Part shown: positions 1 to 4,630 of the stretch, piece after piece
Numbering within the stretch: position 1 is the stretch's first letter
How the letters are laid out: each line of letters starts with the position of its first letter
Assembly: GCA_007117945.1 (NCBI GenBank)
Contig: SKTN01000061.1
Span: 1-5,126, forward strand
Source: Nitriliruptoraceae bacterium
GTDB lineage: Bacteria > Actinomycetota > Nitriliruptoria > Nitriliruptorales > Nitriliruptoraceae
Direction of reading: 5' to 3'
Length of the DNA: 5,126 bases
Program-made: the position numbers and the translations under genes
The notes under the pieces: model-generated
Told to the model about the DNA's origin: nothing
The model's database searches: none
Seen by the model: the letters and a program-made list of their open reading frames with translations, nothing else

Positions 1-18
1 CCCGGGCTGCACACCCAT

Positions 19-24
19 TAGCGT
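19..24 (+). promoter_or_regulatory. Candidate -10 box for leaderless xthA
   Basis: TAGCGT fits the TAnnnT pattern of actinobacterial -10 elements. Its last base lies 7 nt before the A of ATG 32, so transcription would start at or next to the start codon. No Shine-Dalgarno sequence precedes either possible start, which agrees with a leaderless mRNA. The -35 region would fall outside the window, so only half of the promoter can be judged. Confidence 0.35.
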
Positions 25-31
25 GGCCGGC

Positions 32-814
32 ATGCGCCTGATCACCTGGAACGTCAACTCGATCCGCGCCCGCCTGCCCCGGGTGCGCGAGCTCCTCGCC
101 GAGCACCGGCCCGACGTGCTGTGCGTGCAGGAGACCAAGGTCGCTGACGACACCTTCCCGCACGCCGCCATGGCAACGGAGGGCTACCGCGCGGTCGCCG
201 CGTCCGAGGGCCGGTGGAACGGGGTCGCGCTCCTGGTGCCCGAGGACACCGAGGTCACCGAGGTGGTGACCACCCTGCCCGGGGCACCGGCGCCGGAGGA
301 GGCGCGGTGGATCGAGGCCGTCGTCGCGGGGGTGCGCATCGCCTCTGTCTACGTCCCCAACGGCCGGGACCGCGAGCACCCGATGTTCGCGGCCAAGCTC
401 CGCTTCCTCGAGGCCATGCACGACCACCTCGATGGTGTCGCCGCACCGACGGTCGTGGCGGGTGACATGAACATCGCGCCGGAGGACCGGGACGTGTGGG
501 ACGTGGCCCAGGCCAGCCTGACCACCCACATCACCGAGGAGGAGCGCTCGCGCCTCGGTGCGTTGCTGTCGCTGGGGTTCATCGACGCCTTCCGTGCCGT
601 GGAGCCGGAGGGGGAGGGGTTCACCTGGTGGGACTACCGGATGGGGGCCTTCCGCCGCGGCTGGGGGATGCGCATCGACCTCGCGTTGGTCGGTGCCGGG
701 CTGACCGTCACCGACTGCCGCGTCGACACGACGTTCCGCCGGGTCAACGCGGCCGGTGACAAGCCCTCGGACCACGCACCCCTGGTCGTGGACCTGGCGC
801 GGTCTGGCAGCTGA
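32..814 (+). CDS. xthA: Exodeoxyribonuclease III / AP endonuclease
   Basis: This protein belongs to the ExoIII/APE endonuclease-exonuclease-phosphatase family. It cleaves DNA 5' of abasic sites and removes 3'-blocking groups during base excision repair in the cytoplasm. Counting from the ATG at 32 (260 residues, the usual length), the family's active-site positions are all visible: Asn7 in WNVNS, Glu34 in VQETK, Tyr107 in VYVPN, Asp145 and Asn147 in GDMN, Asp216 in RIDL, and the terminal Asp247-His248 in SDHAP. A GTG at 23 is in frame and would add three residues. I prefer ATG 32 because it gives the canonical MRLITWN start and because a TAGCGT -10-like hexamer overlaps the GTG at the right distance for a leaderless message beginning at ATG 32. 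The gene converges on the small - strand gene ending at 865. Product is confident; start is moderately confident. Confidence 0.95.
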   Translation: MRLITWNVNSIRARLPRVRELLAEHRPDVLCVQETKVADDTFPHAAMATEGYRAVAASEGRWNGVALLVPEDTEVTEVVTTLPGAPAPEEARWIEAVVAGVRIASVYVPNGRDREHPMFAAKLRFLEAMHDHLDGVAAPTVVAGDMNIAPEDRDVWDVAQASLTTHITEEERSRLGALLSLGFIDAFRAVEPEGEGFTWWDYRMGAFRRGWGMRIDLALVGAGLTVTDCRVDTTFRRVNAAGDKPSDHAPLVVDLARSGS

Positions 815-864
815 TGACCAGCTGGCCTCGCGGATGCCGGGCAGCTCCCCGCTGGGCGTCGCCC

Positions 865-880
865 TCAGCGAGCTCGCTGA
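865..880. other. Perfect 16-bp palindrome over a stop codon
   Basis: TCAGCGAGCTCGCTGA equals its own reverse complement across 16 bases. It contains the last codons and TGA stop of the - strand gene ending at 865, and lies 50 bp past the xthA stop on the opposite strand. As RNA it could form a 6-bp stem with an AGCT loop in either direction, so a weak bidirectional terminator is conceivable. No T-tract follows on either strand, and the coding constraint makes chance plausible. Confidence 0.3.
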
Positions 881-1179
881 TGTGGCCGCGGTGGGTCGTG
901 GGCCGCCGTGTCGTTGCGGAGGGCCAGCAGTTGCACGCCGAGTCCGAGGTCCGCGAGCAGCAGGCCAAGGTCGAGGCCGTGCTCCCGTGCCTCCTCACCG
1001 ATCATCGCGATGGTGGTGGTGAGCGCGGCCAGCGTCGCAGCACCGTCCGGCCCCATGAGCGCGTGCCGCAGCAGCGCCTCGGCACCACCGTTGTCGCCCG
1101 AGATCGCAGCGGTGCACACGGCGATGGCATCGAGCACGCTCGTGGCATCGGGCGGTGGCTGGTGCGGGAGCAGGCTCAC
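865..1179 (-). CDS. Small alpha-helical protein of unknown function
   Basis: I do not recognise this 104-residue protein. It starts with GTG at 1179, which shares bases with the TGA stop of the upstream flavoprotein gene (GTGA, 4-nt overlap). It is preceded by a strong GGAAGG ribosome-binding site 7 nt upstream, so the start is well supported and translational coupling is likely. A proline-rich N-terminus (residues 5-11) leads into alanine/leucine-rich amphipathic stretches: residues 12-27, 31-42, 46-66 and a leucine-rich run at 69-88. A polar Pro/His/Arg tail closes it (94-104). There is no signal peptide, and no segment is long and hydrophobic enough to be a convincing membrane helix. Third codon positions are strongly G/C, as in real genes here. 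It may be a partner or stabiliser of the flavoprotein; that is inference from the overlap only. Confidence 0.75.
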   Translation of the reverse strand: MSLLPHQPPPDATSVLDAIAVCTAAISGDNGGAEALLRHALMGPDGAATLAALTTTIAMIGEEAREHGLDLGLLLADLGLGVQLLALRNDTAAHDPPRPHQRAR

Positions 1180-2555
1180 GTGGATCCCTTCCGTGCCGGA
1201 TCGTTCCTGGGCTGCGCGGCGGTACGAGGCTGTAGGGCCGATCCCTGGCGCGGTCGGTGTGGCGGCCAGATGCCCAGCCCCGGGCACGCACCGCTGCCGG
1301 TCGTGATGCGGTCGGCACGCTCCGGATCCAGCCCGCGCAGCGCCGCGGTGATGCGCTGGGCGGCACGTCGGTGACCGACCAGGTTGCCGGCCGTCGGGCC
1401 GAGGACGAGGCCCGCCGCCGCACCGGTGAGGTGCACGTTGGTCCCCGGCCAACGGAGCGCGTCATCGAGGTCCGGGAGCCCACCGGCGATCGCGATCGGC
1501 CGCAGCCGGCGCACCTGCGTCAGCAGCGGATCGGTCGCGACGTCGATCCGCCCACCGGTGGCGCACCACAGCTCGGCCGCTGCGAGGACCTCACCGTCGT
1601 CGAGGCACAGGCGGACACCCTCGCTCGTGGATCCCACGTCCGCGAGCTCGCGCCGCTCGCGCAGACACAGTCGTCCGGCGTCCTCCAGGCGCTGTAGCAG
1701 GACGCGGTTGCGGTGGGGCATCGTCCCGCCACCGCGCGCTGCGGCCAGCATGCGGGCACGGAGGACCGGATCCACCTCGGCACGGAAGCGTCGGAGCTGC
1801 TTCTGCCCCAGCCAGGTGGGGTGGGTGTCGTAACGGCGCACCCTGAGCCGGCTCCGAGCGATCAGCGTCACCCGGGCCCCGCGTTCGGCCGCACCGGCGC
1901 ACAGCTGGGCCGCGGACAGCCCACCGCCGACGACGACCACGTGACCACCAGCAGGTGTCGAGCGGACGTCGCAGCGATCGCCCTGCCGAACGGCCGGGTG
2001 GCCGCCACCTCCCTGGTCGCGCAGCGCGAGGGGCTCGCTCGGTACGCGACGGTTGGTGGCCAGGACGACACGGTCGGGCCGACGATGCGTCCCATCGGCG
2101 AGGTAGAGCACAGCCGTGCCGTCACCGAGGAGCTCCAGGGACGTGACGGAGCTCGCCGTGATCGCATCGGTGAGGCGCGCCGCGCGCACGAGGTCCGCGG
2201 TGAAGCGGGCGAAGACCCCCGTGGTGGGCAGGTTGGCCTGGCCGCTGCGCACCAGGTCATCGGGTCCCGCAGTCGCCAGCAGTGCGAAGGGATCGGGGTG
2301 CGGGTGGTGGACCGCCGGCGACCGCAGGTGGGCGATGGACTGGGCGGCGAAACGGTGGTGCCAGGCGGTCAGCCACCGCCCCTGGGGATCGATGATCTCG
2401 AGTGGACCGAGCTCGTGGCACCGCAGCAGTGTGGCGGTGGCGAGGGCGGCGGGGCCGGCGCCCACGATCACCGTGCCGCCCGTTCGTGGTGGTGGCGCGG
2501 ACGCTGGGGATGCGGTCAGCAGGTGGGTGCCTCCTCGGGGGGACCCACCGGACAC
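1176..2555 (-). CDS. FAD/NAD(P)-binding flavoprotein oxidoreductase
   Basis: This is a two-dinucleotide-fold flavoprotein of 459 residues or slightly fewer. The FAD-binding Rossmann motif is GAGPAALATA at about 32-41 (GxGxxA). A second nucleotide-binding motif, VVVVGGGLSAAQ at 206-217, should bind NAD(P)H. An HLRSP segment at 76-80, followed by a His/Pro-rich stretch, and a CATGG segment at 331-335 recall the SidA/IucD-like N-hydroxylases and OSGIN-like proteins, but the substrate cannot be named. Residues after about 410 are a Pro/Arg-rich tail without visible domain features. The first gene of a two-gene operon, it overlaps the next gene by 4 nt. The start is uncertain: GTG 2555 is the longest option and could be leaderless. 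However, the best promoter places its -10 over this GTG, and a perfect AGGAGG inside the frame (2530-2535) points to a CTG at 2522. GTG 2471 is a third option. A Fur/Zur-like box in the promoter suggests metal control. Confidence 0.88.
   Translation of the reverse strand: MSGGSPRGGTHLLTASPASAPPPRTGGTVIVGAGPAALATATLLRCHELGPLEIIDPQGRWLTAWHHRFAAQSIAHLRSPAVHHPHPDPFALLATAGPDDLVRSGQANLPTTGVFARFTADLVRAARLTDAITASSVTSLELLGDGTAVLYLADGTHRRPDRVVLATNRRVPSEPLALRDQGGGGHPAVRQGDRCDVRSTPAGGHVVVVGGGLSAAQLCAGAAERGARVTLIARSRLRVRRYDTHPTWLGQKQLRRFRAEVDPVLRARMLAAARGGGTMPHRNRVLLQRLEDAGRLCLRERRELADVGSTSEGVRLCLDDGEVLAAAELWCATGGRIDVATDPLLTQVRRLRPIAIAGGLPDLDDALRWPGTNVHLTGAAAGLVLGPTAGNLVGHRRAAQRITAALRGLDPERADRITTGSGACPGLGIWPPHRPRQGSALQPRTAAQPRNDPARKGST
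2530..2535 (-). promoter_or_regulatory. Perfect Shine-Dalgarno inside the longest flavoprotein frame
   Basis: AGGAGG on the - strand lies within codons 7-9 of the longest reading. It sits 7 nt before an in-frame CTG at 2522 and 10 nt before a second CTG at 2519. It also lies downstream of the expected transcription start of the promoter at 2552-2580, so it would be on the mRNA. This supports a non-AUG start at CTG 2522, though GGA-GGC codons could produce the motif by chance. Confidence 0.4.
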
Positions 2556-2580
2556 TAACGAGACTAGGAACTATTCTCAA
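2552..2580 (-). promoter_or_regulatory. Sigma-70-type promoter of the flavoprotein operon
   Basis: On the - strand TTGAGA (2575-2580; 5 of 6 match to TTGACA) is separated by exactly 17 bp from TAGTGT (2552-2557; TAnnnT). This is among the few AT-richer stretches between genes. Transcription should begin near 2544-2546. The GTG at 2555 lies inside the -10 hexamer. An alternative -10, TAGTCT at 2561-2566, would instead give a leaderless message starting at GTG 2555, but it has no recognisable -35. Confidence 0.5.
2565..2579 (-). promoter_or_regulatory. Fur/Zur-like operator box 1
   Basis: TGAGAATAGTTCCTA on the - strand is an imperfect 7-1-7 inverted repeat, the layout of Fur-family (including Zur) boxes. 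It covers most of the -35 and the upstream part of the spacer of the flavoprotein promoter, where a bound repressor would exclude RNA polymerase. It matches box 2 at the ABC ATPase start at 11 of 15 positions. It matches the usual actinobacterial Zur consensus at about 9 of 15, so assignment to Zur is tentative. No Fur-family gene lies in the window. Confidence 0.4.
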
Positions 2581-2663
2581 CAAAGGGTCGCGACCGTCCG
2601 CGTCCTGCGACCTGGTCGTGGACATCCGCGGGGTGTGGGCGCGGCGCCCCCTCGCGGCACCAG

Positions 2664-2689
2664 CTGGGCCCCGCCGTGGCGGGGCCCAG
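2664..2689 (-). terminator. GC-rich hairpin terminator after the His-rich gene
   Basis: Two perfectly complementary 12-base arms (CTGGGCCCCGCC and its reverse complement) are separated by 2 bases, giving an 11-bp stem with a 4-base loop. It begins 22 bp after the stop of the His-rich gene at 2712. No T-run follows, as is common for terminators in high-GC actinobacteria. It should insulate the flavoprotein promoter from upstream transcription. Confidence 0.65.
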
Positions 2690-2711
2690 GGGTCGCGATC
2701 GCGGGGGCGTG

Positions 2712-3008
2712 TCAGTGCTCGTCGTAGTGGTCACCGTGCTCGGCGTGACGATGGCCGTCGTGGACGTAGTCGATGTGGTCGCCGTGGGTGACGGCCTCGT
2801 GCCCGCAGTCCGGCCCGTGTGCATGCTCGTGTGGCTGCGCGACGGCGTGGAGGTCGTCGACGGCGCACTCGTCGTAGTGCCCGTCGTGGCGTCTGTGCGC
2901 GTGGCCGTCGTGCAGGTAGTCGACGTGACCCTCGTGCTCGACCGCTGCGTGGCCGCAGTCGGGGCCGTGCTCGTGGGTGTGCTGCTCGTGGACGGTGCAG
3001 GTCGCCAT
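2712..3008 (-). CDS. Duplicated histidine-rich metal-binding protein
   Basis: This is a 98-residue cytoplasmic protein in which 25 residues are histidine and most of the rest are Asp, Glu and Gly, with four cysteines (4, 18, 48, 68). It consists of two tandem copies of one unit, residues 12-47 and 62-97, that share 24 of 36 residues including all ten histidines. The core pattern is HGPDCGH followed by HxxHxDYxHDGH and HYDE. Small proteins of this kind are widespread in actinobacteria and have sometimes been labelled zinc transporter permease, but there is no membrane segment or signal peptide here. A zinc (or nickel/cobalt) buffer or metallochaperone is the likely role. The ATG at 3008 has a GGGAG ribosome-binding site 5 nt upstream. 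The gene has its own promoter and terminator and lies next to an SmtB-like zinc sensor, so metal-responsive expression is inferred. Confidence 0.88.
   Translation of the reverse strand: MATCTVHEQHTHEHGPDCGHAAVEHEGHVDYLHDGHAHRRHDGHYDECAVDDLHAVAQPHEHAHGPDCGHEAVTHGDHIDYVHDGHRHAEHGDHYDEH
2718..2825 (-). repeat. His-rich unit, copy 2 (C-terminal)
   Basis: This encodes residues 62-97 of the His-rich protein, the second copy of the internal duplication. Histidines fall at the same ten relative positions as in copy 1, while 12 of the 36 positions differ, mostly non-ligand residues. Confidence 0.8.
2868..2975 (-). repeat. His-rich unit, copy 1 (N-terminal)
   Basis: This encodes residues 12-47 of the His-rich protein. 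It aligns with copy 2 without gaps at an offset of 50 residues. The unit ends in HYDEC where copy 2 ends in HYDEH, so a Cys replaces the terminal His. Confidence 0.8.
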
Positions 3009-3063
3009 GGGTGCTCCCGTGGGCTGTCGTGGAGGGGTCTCGCGCGGATCCGGCGCGGCACAC

Positions 3064-3092
3064 ATCCTAACATCGGTGTATCGCGATGTCAC
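3064..3092 (-). promoter_or_regulatory. Sigma-70-type promoter of the His-rich gene
   Basis: GTGACA (3087-3092; 5 of 6 match to TTGACA) is followed after 17 bp by TAGGAT (3064-3069; 4 of 6 match to TATAAT). Transcription should start near 3057, leaving a leader of about 50 nt before the ATG at 3008. It lies just after the arsR terminator hairpin, so the His-rich gene has its own transcription unit. Confidence 0.6.
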
Positions 3093-3097
3093 GATGT
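3070..3097. promoter_or_regulatory. Candidate ArsR/SmtB operator in the His-rich promoter
   Basis: ACATCG (3070-3075) and CGATGT (3084-3089) form a perfect inverted repeat with an 8-bp centre. The repeat fills the spacer and overlaps half of the -35 box. A third copy, CGATGT, follows at 3092-3097. A palindrome here would block RNA polymerase when bound. The neighbouring SmtB-like repressor is the obvious candidate, which would release it in excess zinc; that link is inference. The sequence does not closely resemble the AT-rich 12-2-12 sites of well-known SmtB relatives. Confidence 0.45.
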
Positions 3098-3100
3098 ATA

Positions 3101-3131
3101 GCCGGCGCGACAGCAGCGGCGTCGCGCCGGC
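3101..3131 (-). terminator. Hairpin terminator after arsR
   Basis: Perfect 11-base arms (GCCGGCGCGAC at 3101-3111 and GTCGCGCCGGC at 3121-3131) enclose a 9-nt loop, 11 bp past the arsR stop. The bases after it on the - strand are TATACATC, a poor T-tract. It separates arsR from the promoter of the His-rich gene. Confidence 0.65.
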
Positions 3132-3142
3132 AGCTGCAGCGG

Positions 3143-3436
3143 TCAGGGCGCCTCGCTCGCGTGGATCACGGCATCCTCGACGATGTGTGCCACGTGCTCG
3201 TCGACGAGGTGGTAGGTGACCGTGCGTCCCTCGCGGACCGCCGCGACGAGCCGCACGCCGCGCAGGATCGCGAGGTGTTCCGAGACCCGTGGCTGGGCCA
3301 CCCCGAGGGCCTCGACGAGCTGGTGGACCGCTCGCGGGCCGGTGGACAGCTCGCGCACGATGGCGATCCGGATCGGGTTGGACAGGGCCTTGAAGGTGTC
3401 GGTCACCCGGTCCATGTGTTCGGTTGCCGGTCCCAC
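3143..3436 (-). CDS. ArsR/SmtB-family zinc-responsive repressor
   Basis: This 97-residue winged-helix repressor has the family layout: the FKALSNPIRIAIV helix (15-27), the recognition helix around AQPRVSEHLAIL (47-58), the beta-wing REGRTVTYHL (68-77) and the C-terminal alpha-5 helix. In alpha-5 the SmtB/CzrA zinc-site motif D-x-H-x10-H-x2-E is complete: Asp79, His81, His92, Glu95. The cysteine alpha-3 site of arsenic and cadmium/lead sensors is absent; the protein has no cysteine at all. Zinc (possibly cobalt) binding at the dimer interface should release DNA. The GTG start at 3436 has GGAGGG 7 nt upstream, whereas the internal ATG at 3415 has no ribosome-binding site. It lies 100 bp after the ABC ATPase on the same strand and could be cotranscribed with it. 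Likely targets are the His-rich gene promoter and perhaps an exporter elsewhere. Confidence 0.93.
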   Translation of the reverse strand: MGPATEHMDRVTDTFKALSNPIRIAIVRELSTGPRAVHQLVEALGVAQPRVSEHLAILRGVRLVAAVREGRTVTYHLVDEHVAHIVEDAVIHASEAP

Positions 3437-3536
3437 CCGCGTTCCCTCCGTCCCCGTGGCAGGGTAACCCGAGGGGCGCTGTGGCCGCGGCGACCTGGGC
3501 GGTGTGGGCGCCAGCGCGGTCCGGGCGGGCAGCCGG

Positions 3537-4391
3537 TCAGTTGCCGAGCTGGTCCTCGTGCCGGTGATCGTGGGTGTGGGGATCGTCGAGCACCAGGGTG
3601 CCGTCCTCCAGCACGTGGACGTGTCCGCCGTAGGCCTGGCCCAGCAGGTCCGGCGTCAGCACCATCTCGGGGGCGCCTGAGGCGACCACGTCGGTCGCGA
3701 TCAGCACCGCGACGTCCGCCAGTCGTGCCGTGCCGACGTCGTGGGTGGTGAGGATCACGATGCGGCCGCGGTCGCGCTCCTCCTCGATCACCTCGGTGAT
3801 GACCTCCTGGGTGATGATGTCGAGGCCGGTGATGGGCTCGTCGAGCAGGAGCACCCCCGCGCGCTGGGCGAGCCCCTGAGCCACGTAGGCCCGCTGGCGC
3901 TGCCCCCCGGACAGCTCGTGCAGCTGCCGGTTCCGCAGGTCGTCGATGCGCATGCGGTGGATCGCGTCCTCGACGGCGGTGCGGTCCTCGGCGGTGAGCC
4001 GCCCGATCATGCCGCGCCGTCCATAGGCCCCCATGCGCACGGTCTCCAGCACGGTGAGGGGCACCGCTTGGTTGGCGACGGTGGTCTGGAGGACGTGGGC
4101 GACGGCGTTGCGGCTCGGGTGGCCGTCGGGGCCCGTGACCGACACGTGGCCGCGGGTCGGGTGCACCAGGCCGGAGATGGTCGACAGCAGGGTGCTCTTG
4201 CCCGAGCCGTTCGGGCCGATGATGGCCACCGAGGTGCCCGGGCCGATGTGCAGCGAGGCGTCACGGACCGCGACGATCTCCCCGTAGGAGACCCACAGGC
4301 GGTCGATGTGCACGCTCGGGCCGACCGCGCGGGTCTGCGCGGCGGGCGCTCCCGACGATCCTCCGGCTGGCTTTTCAGGAACAGTTCCCAT
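3537..4391 (-). CDS. Zinc/manganese-type ABC transporter ATPase (ZnuC-like)
   Basis: This 284-residue ATP-binding subunit is of the cluster-9 metal uptake type (ZnuC, AztA and TroB relatives) and powers import at the inner face of the membrane. Walker A is GPNGSGKST at 59-67, the Q-loop Gln is 102, the signature LSGGQ is at 160-164, Walker B VLLLDEP is at 180-186, and the switch His is 217 in TTHD. The C-terminus holds HVH (257-259) and an HTHDHRH cluster (272-278), suggesting zinc binding. A longer reading to 4640 exists, but its extra N-terminus is low-complexity Arg/Gly. ATG 4391 has GAGGAGG just upstream (GAGG 6 nt before it). The gene diverges from a binding-protein gene and has no permease beside it on its own strand. 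A Fur/Zur-like box covers its start codon, and a GATAAT sequence overlaps the ATG, so a later start (GTG 4313) is a minor alternative. Confidence 0.92.
   Translation of the reverse strand: MGTVPEKPAGGSSGAPAAQTRAVGPSVHIDRLWVSYGEIVAVRDASLHIGPGTSVAIIGPNGSGKSTLLSTISGLVHPTRGHVSVTGPDGHPSRNAVAHVLQTTVANQAVPLTVLETVRMGAYGRRGMIGRLTAEDRTAVEDAIHRMRIDDLRNRQLHELSGGQRQRAYVAQGLAQRAGVLLLDEPITGLDIITQEVITEVIEEERDRGRIVILTTHDVGTARLADVAVLIATDVVASGAPEMVLTPDLLGQAYGGHVHVLEDGTLVLDDPHTHDHRHEDQLGN
4376..4390 (-). promoter_or_regulatory. Fur/Zur-like operator box 2
   Basis: TGGGAACTGTTCCTG on the - strand contains the perfect 11-bp palindrome GGAAC-T-GTTCC and matches box 1 (2565-2579) at 11 of 15 positions. It overlaps the start codon of the ABC ATPase. 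A repressor here would act as a roadblock, or would cover the start point if GATAAT (4390-4395) is a true -10. Metal-uptake genes are typical Zur targets, which fits, but the regulator is not in the window. Confidence 0.4.
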
Positions 4392-4630
4392 TATCCTCCT
4401 CGTCTGCGCTGCCGAGAACGGTAGCGCCGCCGGCGCCGCACGTCGTGACCGTCGACAGACGCCACGCCCCGGCTCGGCGCCACGGTGCCGCGTGCTGCTC
4501 GCGCCGTGGCCACCGCCAGTCCCTCCTTCCCGCACCCCGATCTCCACAGCTCTTCCCGTAGCTCCAGACCCACCAGCGCACCTCCGCACCCGCATCCGAA
4601 CCGCACGCAGCTCGACCTTCGAGGTACTCC
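4392..4630. promoter_or_regulatory. Divergent intergenic region, ATPase / binding protein
   Basis: This 239-bp region must hold the outward promoters of both uptake genes. The ATPase ribosome-binding site lies at its left end (4395-4401 on the - strand), and a GAGGT ribosome-binding site for the binding protein lies at 4621-4625. An inverted repeat with 7-bp perfect arms and an 18-nt loop lies at 4479-4510. A GAGAACGGT half-site resembling the Fur/Zur-like boxes lies near 4414-4422. I see no convincing -35/-10 pair for the rightward gene. The last 110 bases before its ribosome-binding site are unusually C-rich and G-poor on the + strand. Confidence 0.5.

Noticed and set aside
814..1374. A + strand open frame whose ATG overlaps the xthA stop (TGATGA), looking like a coupled downstream gene
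   Set aside because: It lies opposite the small helical protein and flavoprotein genes. Those have domain motifs or a strong ribosome-binding site and coupled start, while this frame reads as low-complexity Arg/Ala/Gly sequence without recognisable motifs.
865..1452. Longer version of the small - strand gene starting at 1452
   Set aside because: The extra 91 codons overlap the flavoprotein in another frame and read as disordered Arg/Pro/Gly. The GTG at 1179 has a strong ribosome-binding site and the typical coupled overlap.
1713..2558. Long + strand open frame of 281 codons
   Set aside because: It is antisense to the flavoprotein, whose GxGxxA motifs are unmistakable. Its translation has no domain signals, and long antisense frames are expected in very GC-rich DNA.
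2694..2703. CGCGATCGCG palindrome containing the cyanobacterial HIP1 octamer
   Set aside because: It is a single short copy in GC-rich DNA next to a gene end, with no array. Chance occurrence is likely and nothing else here is cyanobacterial.
2718..2975. Recurrent short GTCGTAGTG/CGTGCTCGT-like DNA repeats that might suggest a CRISPR or tandem array
   Set aside because: The repetition follows codons of a duplicated protein domain, with no constant repeat and unique spacers.
2564..3073. Thr/Ser-rich - strand frame overlapping the His-rich gene
   Set aside because: It is a frame-shifted reading of the repetitive His/Asp/Gly codons, which gives Thr/Ser strings. It has no ribosome-binding site of note.
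3437..3536. Gap between the ABC ATPase and arsR, checked for a terminator or promoter
   Set aside because: A GGGTTACCC palindrome and scattered GC-rich short repeats exist, but no stable hairpin or convincing -35/-10 pair, so no feature is called and cotranscription remains open.
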